This document shows, in pieces, positions 1-5,291 of a stretch of 5,291 nt of DNA. The first letter of the stretch is position 1; each line of letters begins with the position of its first letter. Location of the stretch: NCBI GenBank assembly GCA_947478975.1, contig CANJYI010000214.1:1-5291 (forward strand). The letters are read 5' to 3'. Below the pieces are notes generated by a model. That model ran no database searches and was not told the DNA's origin. It saw nothing but the letters and a program-made list of their open reading frames with translations. Origin of the DNA: Chthoniobacteraceae bacterium. GTDB taxonomy: Bacteria > Verrucomicrobiota > Verrucomicrobiia > Chthoniobacterales > Chthoniobacteraceae. The translations under genes and the position numbers were made by a program.

Positions 1-117
1 GGAGGTGATTTGCATGCCCTCCTTGACGATGCCGCCCAGCATGATTTCAGCGTCGACGAGGTTTTTGGCGCAGCCGAGGCTGATCATTCCGACTTTCGGG
101 GCGGTGGAAGCGTTCAT
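1..117 (-). CDS. rimO: Ribosomal protein S12 methylthiotransferase RimO, N-terminal fragment (runs off left edge)
   Basis: Only the first 39 residues are present; the gene continues beyond base 1. They read MNASTAPKVGMISLGCAKNL, followed by VDAEIMLGG and a short tail. The block SLGCAKNLVDAE (residues 13-24) is the start of the N-terminal methylthiotransferase domain, and Cys16 corresponds to the first of three cysteines that hold the auxiliary [4Fe-4S] cluster. By family knowledge RimO is a cytoplasmic radical-SAM enzyme that adds a methylthio group to a conserved aspartate of ribosomal protein S12; the radical-SAM CxxxCxxC motif and TRAM domain would lie outside the window. The ATG at 117-115 is chosen because the conserved block begins about ten residues later, as is usual; Met11 is the only other nearby ATG and would cut into the domain. 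No Shine-Dalgarno sequence is visible. It lies 52 bp downstream of the RND gene, same strand, so it is probably co-transcribed. MiaB is the main alternative, but NLVDAE favours RimO. Confidence 0.88.
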   Translation of the reverse strand, partial: MNASTAPKVGMISLGCAKNLVDAEIMLGGIVKEGMQITS

Positions 118-169
118 GGCGTGGAGAAATTTAGAAAGGGTGGGTCGGCGTGGACTGGGAGGCGCGGGA

Positions 170-3100
170 TCAGTGGGCGTGGGCGCGCGCAGGGCGCACA
201 CGGTGCAGCAGTGCGAAGACGGAGGGAACAAAGAACAGCGTGGCAACCGTGGCAAGCAAAAGCCCGCCGATGACGGCGCGTGCGAGGGGCGCGTTTTGTT
301 CGCCGCCCTCGCCGAGGCCGAGCGCCATGGGGACCATGCCGATCATCATGGCCAGGGCCGTCATCACGACGGCGCGCAACCGCGTGGAGCCCGCGTCGAG
401 CGCAGCGAAGGACGGGGTGATCCCGGTGGCGAGCTGTTCCCGGGCAAAGCTGATGACGAGCACAGAGTTGGCCGTGGCTACGCCCAGGCTCATGATCGCA
501 CCCATGAGGGCGGGGACGCTCAAAGAGGTTTGGGTGAGGTGCAGTCCCCAGACGACTCCGGCGGCCGCCCCGGGCAGGGCCATGATGATGATGAAGGGAT
601 CGAGCCAGCTTTGAAAGTTGACCACCAGCAGCAGGTAAATCAGCAGCACCGCCGCCGCGAGCCCAATGCCCAGCGCCAGAAAGCTGGTGCGCATCGTCTC
701 GGCCTGGCCCCGCAATTCAATAAAGGAGCCGCGGGGCAGATCCTTGCGGAACTCGTCCAGCACCGGCTGGAGGTCCGCCAGCACGCCGCCGAGATCCCGG
801 CCGAAGACCCCGGCGAACACGTTGATGACCGGCATGATATTGTAATGGGTCACCAGGGGGGCGCCCTGGGAGCGGTGGATGCTCACCAAATTGCCTAGGA
901 CCTGTCCGTCGCCCTCGCCGTCGGCGCTCTTGGTCACGGGGATTCCTTGCAGGGAGGAAAGCGAATCAATGGCGCTTTCAGGGGCGCGGAAGTTGACCAG
1001 GTACTGCACTCCGATCTTGGGGTTGAGCCAGAAGACGGGCTGGACCTGGCCGCTGCCGCTGAGGCTCAGCAGGACCGGGTTGGCAACGTCCCGCTCGCTG
1101 AGGCCCATTAGGGCGGCGCGTTCCCGGTCGACTTCCAGCTTGAGCTTGGGGTTGTCCGCCGGCTGCTGGACGCGTACGTCGACCATGCCGGGAATGGAGC
1201 GGATGCGGTCGGCGATGCGGGCCGCGATGGCGCGGTTGGCGGTCTGGTCGCGGCCGCGCACCTGGATGTCGAAGGGAGCCGGCAGGCCGAAGTTGAGGGT
1301 CTGGCTGACGATATCCGCGGGCAAAAAGTAAAAGAGCGTGCCTGGAAATTCGCGGGCCATTTGGAGGCGGATGCTTTTCTCGTAGTCTGCGGAAGGGGCG
1401 TGCCCGGGTTTGAGCGAGATGAGGACGTCCGCATCGCCGGTGCCCAAAAGACCGTTGTTGGAGTAGCTGAGGCTGATGCCGGAGTTGGGAATGCCGATGT
1501 TGTCGAGAACGCCGTCCAGATCCCGTTCGGGGATGAGCTTGCGGATGGACTGTTCGACCCTTTCGACGAGGAGGGCCGTTTCCTCGATGCGGGTGCCGGA
1601 GCGGGCGCGCAGGTGGAGCTTGATCTGGCCGCTGTCGACAGTGGGGAAGAAGTCCCGGCCTAGGAGCGGCAGGAGGGCCATGGAGCCCGCGCACAGCAGG
1701 AGGAACAGGCTGCAAAAGACGAGCCGCCTGTGCAGGCAGGCCGCCAGAAGGTGCCGGTAGGCGGAGCGAAACTGTTCAAAGCCTGCCTCGAAACTGCGCT
1801 GGAACAGGGTGAAGGGGCGCATCAGCCCCTTGGGCAGCGCGTCGGTGCCGTGGCCGGCGTAGGAGCTGTTTTTGTAAAACCACTGCACCATCGTCGGAAT
1901 CAGGGTCCGGGAAAGTACGTAGCTGGCGAGCATTGCAAAAACAACCGCCTCCGCGAGCGGCACGAACAGGTAGCGGGCGACGCCGCTCAGGAAAAACATC
2001 GGCACAAAAACGATGCAGATGCACAGGGTTGAAACCAGCGCGGGTAGGGCGATCTCCTCCGCCCCGTCGAGGATGGCTCTGACCAGCGGTTTGCCCGAGG
2101 CCATCTGGCGGTGGACGTTTTCGATTTCGACGGTGGCGTCATCGACGAGGATCCCCACGGCCAGCGCCAAGCCGCCGAGGGTCATGAGGTTGATCGTCTC
2201 CCCAAGGGCGCTGAGTACCGCGATTGAACAGAGCACCGCCAGCGGGATGGAAACGGCGATGATGATGGTGCTTCGCCAGGAACCGATGAACAGCAGGATC
2301 ATCAAGGCCGTGAGCCCCGCGGCCACGAGGCCTTCGTGGAGCACCCCGTTGATCGCCGCCTTCACAAAGCGGGACTGGTCGGAAAACTCCTTCACAATGA
2401 TGTCCGCCGAAACGGTGCTCATGGCTTTTGGCATCAGCTTTTTGATGTCCTCGACCACGCTCAAGGTGGAGGACATGCCGCTTTTGAGAATGGTCAGCAG
2501 GACGCCGCGGGTGCCGTCGTGCCGGACGATGTTCTGCTGCGGCTGGGAGCCGTCCCGGGCTTGGGCGACTTCCTTGAGCCGGATCACCGTGTTGCCCACC
2601 GTGCGCACGGGGAGTTCGTTGAGGTCCTCGAGCGCCGTGGCGCTGGTGTTGACCTCTACGTCGTACTCCAAGCCGCCCACTTTTGCGGTGCCCCCGGGCA
2701 TGACCAGGTTCTGGGAGCCCACGGCGTTGACGACATCCTGCGGGGTCATGCCGCGGGCTTTGAGGGCGGTGAGGTCCAAATCCACCGAGACCACGCGGGT
2801 CTTTCCGCCGTAGGGCCAGGGAATCTGGGCGCCCTGCACCGTCACCAGCAGGGTGCGGATCTGGTTGAGGGTGGTGTCGTAGATCTCGCCTTCGGAGAGC
2901 TTGTTGCTCGTGAGCGAGTACTGGAGCACCGGCACGGTGGAGGCGCTGTAGCGGATCACCAGCGGGGGGGTCTGGCCGGGCGGCATCAGCCTGGTGACCG
3001 TCTGGGCGACGGCGGTGATCTGGGCGACGGCTCCGTCCACGGAAGCGCCGTCGCGGAGGAAGACCTTGATGATGCCCACCCCGTTGTAGGAGTTGGACTC

Positions 3101-3343
3101 GACGTGCTCGATGTCGTTGACCGTGGCGGAAAGCGACCGCTCGTGGACGTAGAGGATCCGTTGCTCAATCTCCTGGGCGCTCAGGCCCGCGTACTGCCAG
3201 ATGACCGACACCACCGGGATGTTGATCGACGGAAAGATGTCCGTCGGCGTGCGCAGCAGGACGAAGGGCGTGAGCAGCAGCAGGGCCAGCGCGGCGACCA
3301 CGAAGGTGTACGGGCGCCGGAGCGCCAGCTGGACAATCCACAT
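170..3343 (-). CDS. RND-superfamily efflux permease (AcrB/MdtB-like, hydrophobe/amphiphile type), complete
   Basis: The 1057-residue length is normal for an inner-membrane RND pump subunit, a trimeric antiporter that exports small molecules from periplasm or membrane. The twofold repeat is clear. TM1 is at about 12-30, a periplasmic loop at 31-337, TM2-6 at about 338-490, TM7 at about 541-560, a second loop at 562-886, then TM8-12 at about 888-908, 914-934, 943-962, 989-1009 and 1028-1048. TM4 carries the proton-relay aspartates Asp401-Asp402 in GILVDDATVEIENV. In TM11 Arg988 and Thr995 match AcrB Arg971 and Thr978. The position of AcrB Lys940 in TM10 is Ala958 (GVATANSVLV). Early landmarks RTPTDIFPSI and NDIEHVES, and GVATANS in TM10, recall a broad HAE-1-like subfamily normally paired with a membrane-fusion protein and outer-membrane channel; neither gene is in the window. 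CzcA-type metal export is less likely. Substrate cannot be told. The start ATG (3343-3341) fits TM1 spacing; no Shine-Dalgarno is seen. Stop is TGA. Confidence 0.96.
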   Translation of the reverse strand: MWIVQLALRRPYTFVVAALALLLLTPFVLLRTPTDIFPSINIPVVSVIWQYAGLSAQEIEQRILYVHERSLSATVNDIEHVESNSYNGVGIIKVFLRDGASVDGAVAQITAVAQTVTRLMPPGQTPPLVIRYSASTVPVLQYSLTSNKLSEGEIYDTTLNQIRTLLVTVQGAQIPWPYGGKTRVVSVDLDLTALKARGMTPQDVVNAVGSQNLVMPGGTAKVGGLEYDVEVNTSATALEDLNELPVRTVGNTVIRLKEVAQARDGSQPQQNIVRHDGTRGVLLTILKSGMSSTLSVVEDIKKLMPKAMSTVSADIIVKEFSDQSRFVKAAINGVLHEGLVAAGLTALMILLFIGSWRSTIIIAVSIPLAVLCSIAVLSALGETINLMTLGGLALAVGILVDDATVEIENVHRQMASGKPLVRAILDGAEEIALPALVSTLCICIVFVPMFFLSGVARYLFVPLAEAVVFAMLASYVLSRTLIPTMVQWFYKNSSYAGHGTDALPKGLMRPFTLFQRSFEAGFEQFRSAYRHLLAACLHRRLVFCSLFLLLCAGSMALLPLLGRDFFPTVDSGQIKLHLRARSGTRIEETALLVERVEQSIRKLIPERDLDGVLDNIGIPNSGISLSYSNNGLLGTGDADVLISLKPGHAPSADYEKSIRLQMAREFPGTLFYFLPADIVSQTLNFGLPAPFDIQVRGRDQTANRAIAARIADRIRSIPGMVDVRVQQPADNPKLKLEVDRERAALMGLSERDVANPVLLSLSGSGQVQPVFWLNPKIGVQYLVNFRAPESAIDSLSSLQGIPVTKSADGEGDGQVLGNLVSIHRSQGAPLVTHYNIMPVINVFAGVFGRDLGGVLADLQPVLDEFRKDLPRGSFIELRGQAETMRTSFLALGIGLAAAVLLIYLLLVVNFQSWLDPFIIIMALPGAAAGVVWGLHLTQTSLSVPALMGAIMSLGVATANSVLVISFAREQLATGITPSFAALDAGSTRLRAVVMTALAMMIGMVPMALGLGEGGEQNAPLARAVIGGLLLATVATLFFVPSVFALLHRVRPARAHAH

Positions 3344-3370
3344 GGGGTGAGGCTGGGAGGCTGGGATGTG

Positions 3371-3384
3371 GCGGCCTGTGCCGC
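3371..3384 (-). other. Small hairpin between trxB stop and RND permease start
   Basis: On the message strand GCGGC, loop ACAG, GCCGC forms a perfect 5-bp GC stem with a tetraloop, starting 7 bases after the trxB TAA. There is no T-run after it, so it is not a standard rho-independent terminator. It could stabilise or separate the two cistrons, or be a chance product of high GC. Confidence 0.25.
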
Positions 3385-3391
3385 TCAGGGG

Positions 3392-4312
3392 TTAGACGTG
3401 GTGGGAAAGGTGGCGTTCCGCGTCAAGCGCGGCGGCGCAGCCTTGCCCTGCGGCGGTGATCGCCTGGCGGTAGGTCCGATCGGCGACGTCGCCCGCGGCG
3501 AACACACCGGGCACGTTGGTGTGGGTGCCCGAGTGCTGCAGGAGGTAGCCGTCGGCGTCCATGTCGAGCTTGCCCTTGAATGGGCCGGTGTTGGGCGTGT
3601 GTCCGATGGCGACAAAGACACACTTCACTTCCAGTTCGCGCTCGGCGCCCGTCACGGAGTCTTGGAGCTTGATGCCGCGCATTTCGCCTTCGGCATCGGT
3701 GAGGTACTCGGTGGGGATCGAGTTCCAGAGGACCTCGACCTTGGGATGGTTCATGGCGCGGTCGGCCATGATCTTGGAGGCGCGCAGCGAGTCGCGCCGG
3801 TGAATGAGGTAAACCTTGGAGGCAAAGCGGGTGAGGAACGTGGCTTCTTCGCAGGCGGAATCCCCGCCGCCAACCACGCACACCGGCACGTTCCGGTAGA
3901 AGGCGCCGTCGCAGGTGGCACAGGAGGTCAGCCCGTGGCCGACGCTTGCCTTTTCGTTGGGCAGGCCCAGCCACTTGGCGGAGGCGCCCGAGGCGATGAT
4001 GAGAGTCTCGGTTTCCATCCACTTGTCATCCAGCTTCAGGCGGATGTGGCCTTTGGCGGGTTCAAACTCTGAAACGCTGGCGTATTCGAAGCGCGCGCCG
4101 AAGCGTTCTGCCTGCTTTTTCATGCCCATGATCAGGTCGGGCCCATCGATGCCCTCGGGGAAACCGGGGAAGTTTTCCACCATAGTGGTCGTCGAGAGTT
4201 GGCCTCCGGGCTCGTGGCCTTCCAAAACCAAGGGGGCGAAATTGGCGCGGGCGGCGTAAATGGCGGCCGTCAGTCCGGCACAACCAGTGCCTACGATGAT
4301 CATTTTTTCCAT
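3392..4312 (-). CDS. trxB: Thioredoxin-disulfide reductase (NADPH, FAD flavoprotein), complete
   Basis: This 306-residue protein is close to the usual length of low-molecular-weight bacterial thioredoxin reductase, a cytoplasmic homodimer that passes electrons from NADPH through FAD and a redox disulfide to thioredoxin. The FAD Rossmann motif GTGCAG is at residues 8-13. The catalytic CATC is at 131-134, followed by Asp135. The NADPH domain has GGGDSA at 148-153 and HRRDSLRA at 171-178, whose arginines read the 2'-phosphate and so indicate NADPH over NADH. The C-terminal FAD motif GVFAAGDVAD is at 269-278. All expected residues are present, so it should be active. Cys11 inside the glycine motif is unlike the E. 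coli-type GSGPAG. The chosen ATG (4312-4310) gives MEKMIIVG; Met4 would also keep the domain. An AGGA lies about 12 bases before the ATG, farther than ideal. It is the first gene of the leftward cluster, 48 bp before the RND gene and divergent from the phoH-like gene. Stop is TAA. Confidence 0.98.
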   Translation of the reverse strand: MEKMIIVGTGCAGLTAAIYAARANFAPLVLEGHEPGGQLSTTTMVENFPGFPEGIDGPDLIMGMKKQAERFGARFEYASVSEFEPAKGHIRLKLDDKWMETETLIIASGASAKWLGLPNEKASVGHGLTSCATCDGAFYRNVPVCVVGGGDSACEEATFLTRFASKVYLIHRRDSLRASKIMADRAMNHPKVEVLWNSIPTEYLTDAEGEMRGIKLQDSVTGAERELEVKCVFVAIGHTPNTGPFKGKLDMDADGYLLQHSGTHTNVPGVFAAGDVADRTYRQAITAAGQGCAAALDAERHLSHHV

Positions 4313-4323
4313 AGCGAGGGGTC

Positions 4324-4353
4324 ATCCTATGCGCCCTTGCCACCTCTAGGCAA
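4324..4353 (-). promoter_or_regulatory. Weak candidate sigma-70-like promoter for trxB
   Basis: On the minus strand TTGCCT (4353-4348) could serve as a -35 element and TAGGAT (4329-4324) as a -10 element, with an 18-bp spacer. Each hexamer matches four of six consensus bases. Transcription would then start about 5 bases before the trxB ATG, giving a nearly leaderless message, which would be consistent with the poorly placed Shine-Dalgarno. Matches of this quality arise often by chance, so this is tentative. The -35 element overlaps the GGCAA arm of the inverted repeat 4337-4353. Confidence 0.25.
4337..4353. repeat. Short inverted repeat TTGCC-7 nt-GGCAA in the trxB/phoH intergenic region
   Basis: TTGCC (4337-4341) and GGCAA (4349-4353) are perfect complements around ACCTCTA. 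It could be a protein-binding half-site pair or a small hairpin. It overlaps the candidate trxB -35 element and shares two bases (4352-4353) with the next inverted repeat. A 5-bp stem can be chance. Confidence 0.3.
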
Positions 4354-4369
4354 CCCGTCCTAGCGGGTT
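4352..4369. repeat. Inverted repeat AACCCG-6 nt-CGGGTT in the trxB/phoH intergenic region
   Basis: AACCCG (4352-4357) and CGGGTT (4364-4369) are a perfect 6-bp inverted repeat around TCCTAG. On the plus strand a run of five T follows only after 10 further bases (4380-4384), so this is not a standard intrinsic terminator. Its place between two divergent genes fits an operator or leader hairpin better, but nothing proves function. Confidence 0.35.
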
Positions 4370-4381
4370 CCGGACTCTCTT

Positions 4382-4410
4382 TTTGGGTGGTGGGAAACCT
4401 GTTGCCCAAA
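4382..4410. repeat. Inverted repeat TTTGGG-17 nt-CCCAAA in the trxB/phoH intergenic region
   Basis: TTTGGG (4382-4387) and CCCAAA (4405-4410) are perfect 6-bp complements around 17 bases; inside, GGT (4389-4391) and ACC (4397-4399) could add a small inner pair. It lies 38 bases before the phoH-like ATG and about 70 bases before the trxB ATG. It may be a binding site or leader structure, or may be chance. Confidence 0.3.
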
Positions 4411-4447
4411 CGCGTCGGTGCATAGAGGGTGTGCCCACACGCATTCC

Positions 4448-5291
4448 ATGGAAGCCATCCCGCCGTCCCAGAAGCATTTTGTCTTAGACACCAACGTCCT
4501 GCTGCACGACCCGCAGTCCATGTTCTGTTTTCAGGAGCATGTGGTCTGGATCCCGGTCGAGGTACTCGAGGAGTTGGACAAGTTTAAGTCCGAGAACACC
4601 ACCCGCGGCGCCAACGCCCGCGAAGTGCACCGCAAACTCAACGAGCGCTTCCCCAGCGCCACCCAGATGCACGACGGCGTTCCGCTGGAAAACGGGGGGC
4701 GCCTGCGTGTCTGCGTCGACGCCGCCCGCCATTACGGCAGCGCTTCGGCCACGCCCGGCACCAGCCCGCGGGCGGCCGCCGCCCAGTCCCTTTTCCCGGA
4801 CCTGACCCGGATGGACAACCGGATTCTGGCGACCGCCGCCCATCTGGCTGACCAACATGCCCCCGCCACGATCCTTGTCACCAAGGATTTGAACCTCCAG
4901 CTCAAGGCGCGCGCCATCGGCTTGGAAGCCCAAGATTATCGCACTGACCGGGTCGAGGACGACCAGGACATCCGCCGGACCCAGCACGCCAGCGCGGCGG
5001 AAGACTATGAGAAGCTGCAGGTTCCGCAGTCCCAGTTGCAGGCTTTTGCCAGCGAAGGCCACGCCCGGATCGACACCGGCGGCCGCAAATTCATCCACAA
5101 CCAGTACCTGATCCTGAGCTCTCCGGAGGCCCCCAAGGGCGGGGTGCCCGCGCGCTACCACCGCTCCGGCCAGTTTCAGGCGCTGCATCGCGACCACGTC
5201 AACATCCGTGGCGGCCGCAGCCTCCAGGCGCTCAATCTGGGGCAGCGCTTCCTGCTCGACGCATTGTACGATCCCGACATTAGTCTCGTGA
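4448..5291 (+). CDS. PhoH-family ATPase with N-terminal PIN domain, 5' part (runs off right edge)
   Basis: From the ATG at 4448 an open frame of 281 codons plus one base runs off the window. Residues 11-165 form a PIN nuclease-like domain: FVLDTNVLL with Asp14, EVLEELDKF with Glu42 and Asp44, MDNRILATA with Asp123, and VTKDLNLQLKARAIG with Asp147, matching the acidic metal-binding set of PIN domains. A linker of about 90 residues follows, then ALNLGQRFLLDALYDPDISLV (about 261-281), the segment that directly precedes the Walker A P-loop in PhoH proteins; the P-loop itself lies outside. Family knowledge: PIN-PhoH proteins (PhoH2/YlaK type) are cytoplasmic ATPases linked to RNA unwinding and cleavage. 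Residues 97-117 are rich in Ala, Ser and Pro, probably a surface loop. An in-frame TAG at 4361 limits upstream extension; the only other nearby start is GTG at 4418, less likely because the PIN domain starts soon after Met1. GAGGG ends 18 bases before the ATG, too far to be a good ribosome site. Confidence 0.93.
   Translation, partial: MEAIPPSQKHFVLDTNVLLHDPQSMFCFQEHVVWIPVEVLEELDKFKSENTTRGANAREVHRKLNERFPSATQMHDGVPLENGGRLRVCVDAARHYGSASATPGTSPRAAAAQSLFPDLTRMDNRILATAAHLADQHAPATILVTKDLNLQLKARAIGLEAQDYRTDRVEDDQDIRRTQHASAAEDYEKLQVPQSQLQAFASEGHARIDTGGRKFIHNQYLILSSPEAPKGGVPARYHRSGQFQALHRDHVNIRGGRSLQALNLGQRFLLDALYDPDISLV

Noticed and set aside
5..898. A 297-codon plus-strand open frame over rimO and the end of the RND gene.
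   Set aside because: Composition is full of His, Gly, Arg and Gln without any domain, and the opposite strand encodes clear RimO and RND residues throughout.
978..1715. A 245-codon minus-strand open frame inside the RND gene.
   Set aside because: Same strand but shifted frame; very rich in Arg, Pro, His and Gln, typical of an out-of-frame reading of GC-rich coding DNA.
3351..3366. Tandem 8-bp direct repeat GGCTGGGA twice, between trxB and the RND gene.
   Set aside because: Only two copies in a G-rich spacer; likely slippage or chance and without visible function.
2336..4072. A 578-codon open frame on the plus strand, antisense to both the RND gene and trxB.
   Set aside because: It spans two well-supported genes and the gap between them, is rich in Gly, Asp, His and Val in the way of GC-rich antisense shadows, and has no recognisable domain.
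4352..4384. Possible intrinsic terminator on the plus strand (stem AACCCG/CGGGTT, then T-run 4380-4384).
   Set aside because: The T-run is 10 bases from the stem, and no plus-strand gene lies upstream for it to terminate.
4429..4440. Near-palindrome GTGTGCCCACAC just before the phoH-like start.
   Set aside because: Arms of five bases with a two-base centre; too short to call an operator without conservation data.
4484..5197. A 237-codon minus-strand open frame.
   Set aside because: It is the antisense shadow of the PIN-PhoH gene, whose plus-strand frame shows ordered PIN motifs.

Overview
The window is a compact, GC-rich stretch of ordinary bacterial chromosome with four protein-coding genes and almost no non-coding sequence. 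The thioredoxin reductase (FAD motif GTGCAG instead of the common GSGPAG), the RimO N-terminus and the weak or absent Shine-Dalgarno sequences recall Verrucomicrobiota, possibly Opitutales. That placement rests on remembered family resemblance and is not a computed result.

Layout: reading leftward on the minus strand from about 4312 are trxB (thioredoxin reductase, complete, 4312 to 3392), a large RND-family inner-membrane efflux permease (complete, 3343 to 170) and the first 39 codons of rimO (ribosomal protein S12 methylthiotransferase, running off the left edge from 117). Gaps of 48 and 52 bp and the shared direction suggest one transcription unit trxB - RND - rimO. On the plus strand, starting at 4448 and running off the right edge, is a PhoH-family ATPase with an N-terminal PIN domain. 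It is cut just before its expected ATP-binding P-loop. A 135-bp divergent intergenic region (4313-4447) separates trxB from the phoH-like gene. It holds three short inverted repeats, two of which share bases, and a weak candidate promoter for trxB.

How the genes relate: TrxB supplies thiol reducing power, RimO is a radical-SAM iron-sulphur enzyme that modifies ribosomal protein S12, and PIN-PhoH proteins are RNA-linked ATPase/nucleases. These are housekeeping functions with no clear shared pathway. The RND permease is the accessory element. It has no membrane-fusion adaptor or outer-membrane channel gene beside it within the window, and the transmembrane lysine used for proton relay in AcrB-type pumps is replaced by alanine, apparently as a trait of its subfamily.

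I found no mobile element, CRISPR array, tRNA, rRNA or recognisable novel defence or biosynthetic system. The other long open frames are antisense or out-of-frame shadows of the four genes.
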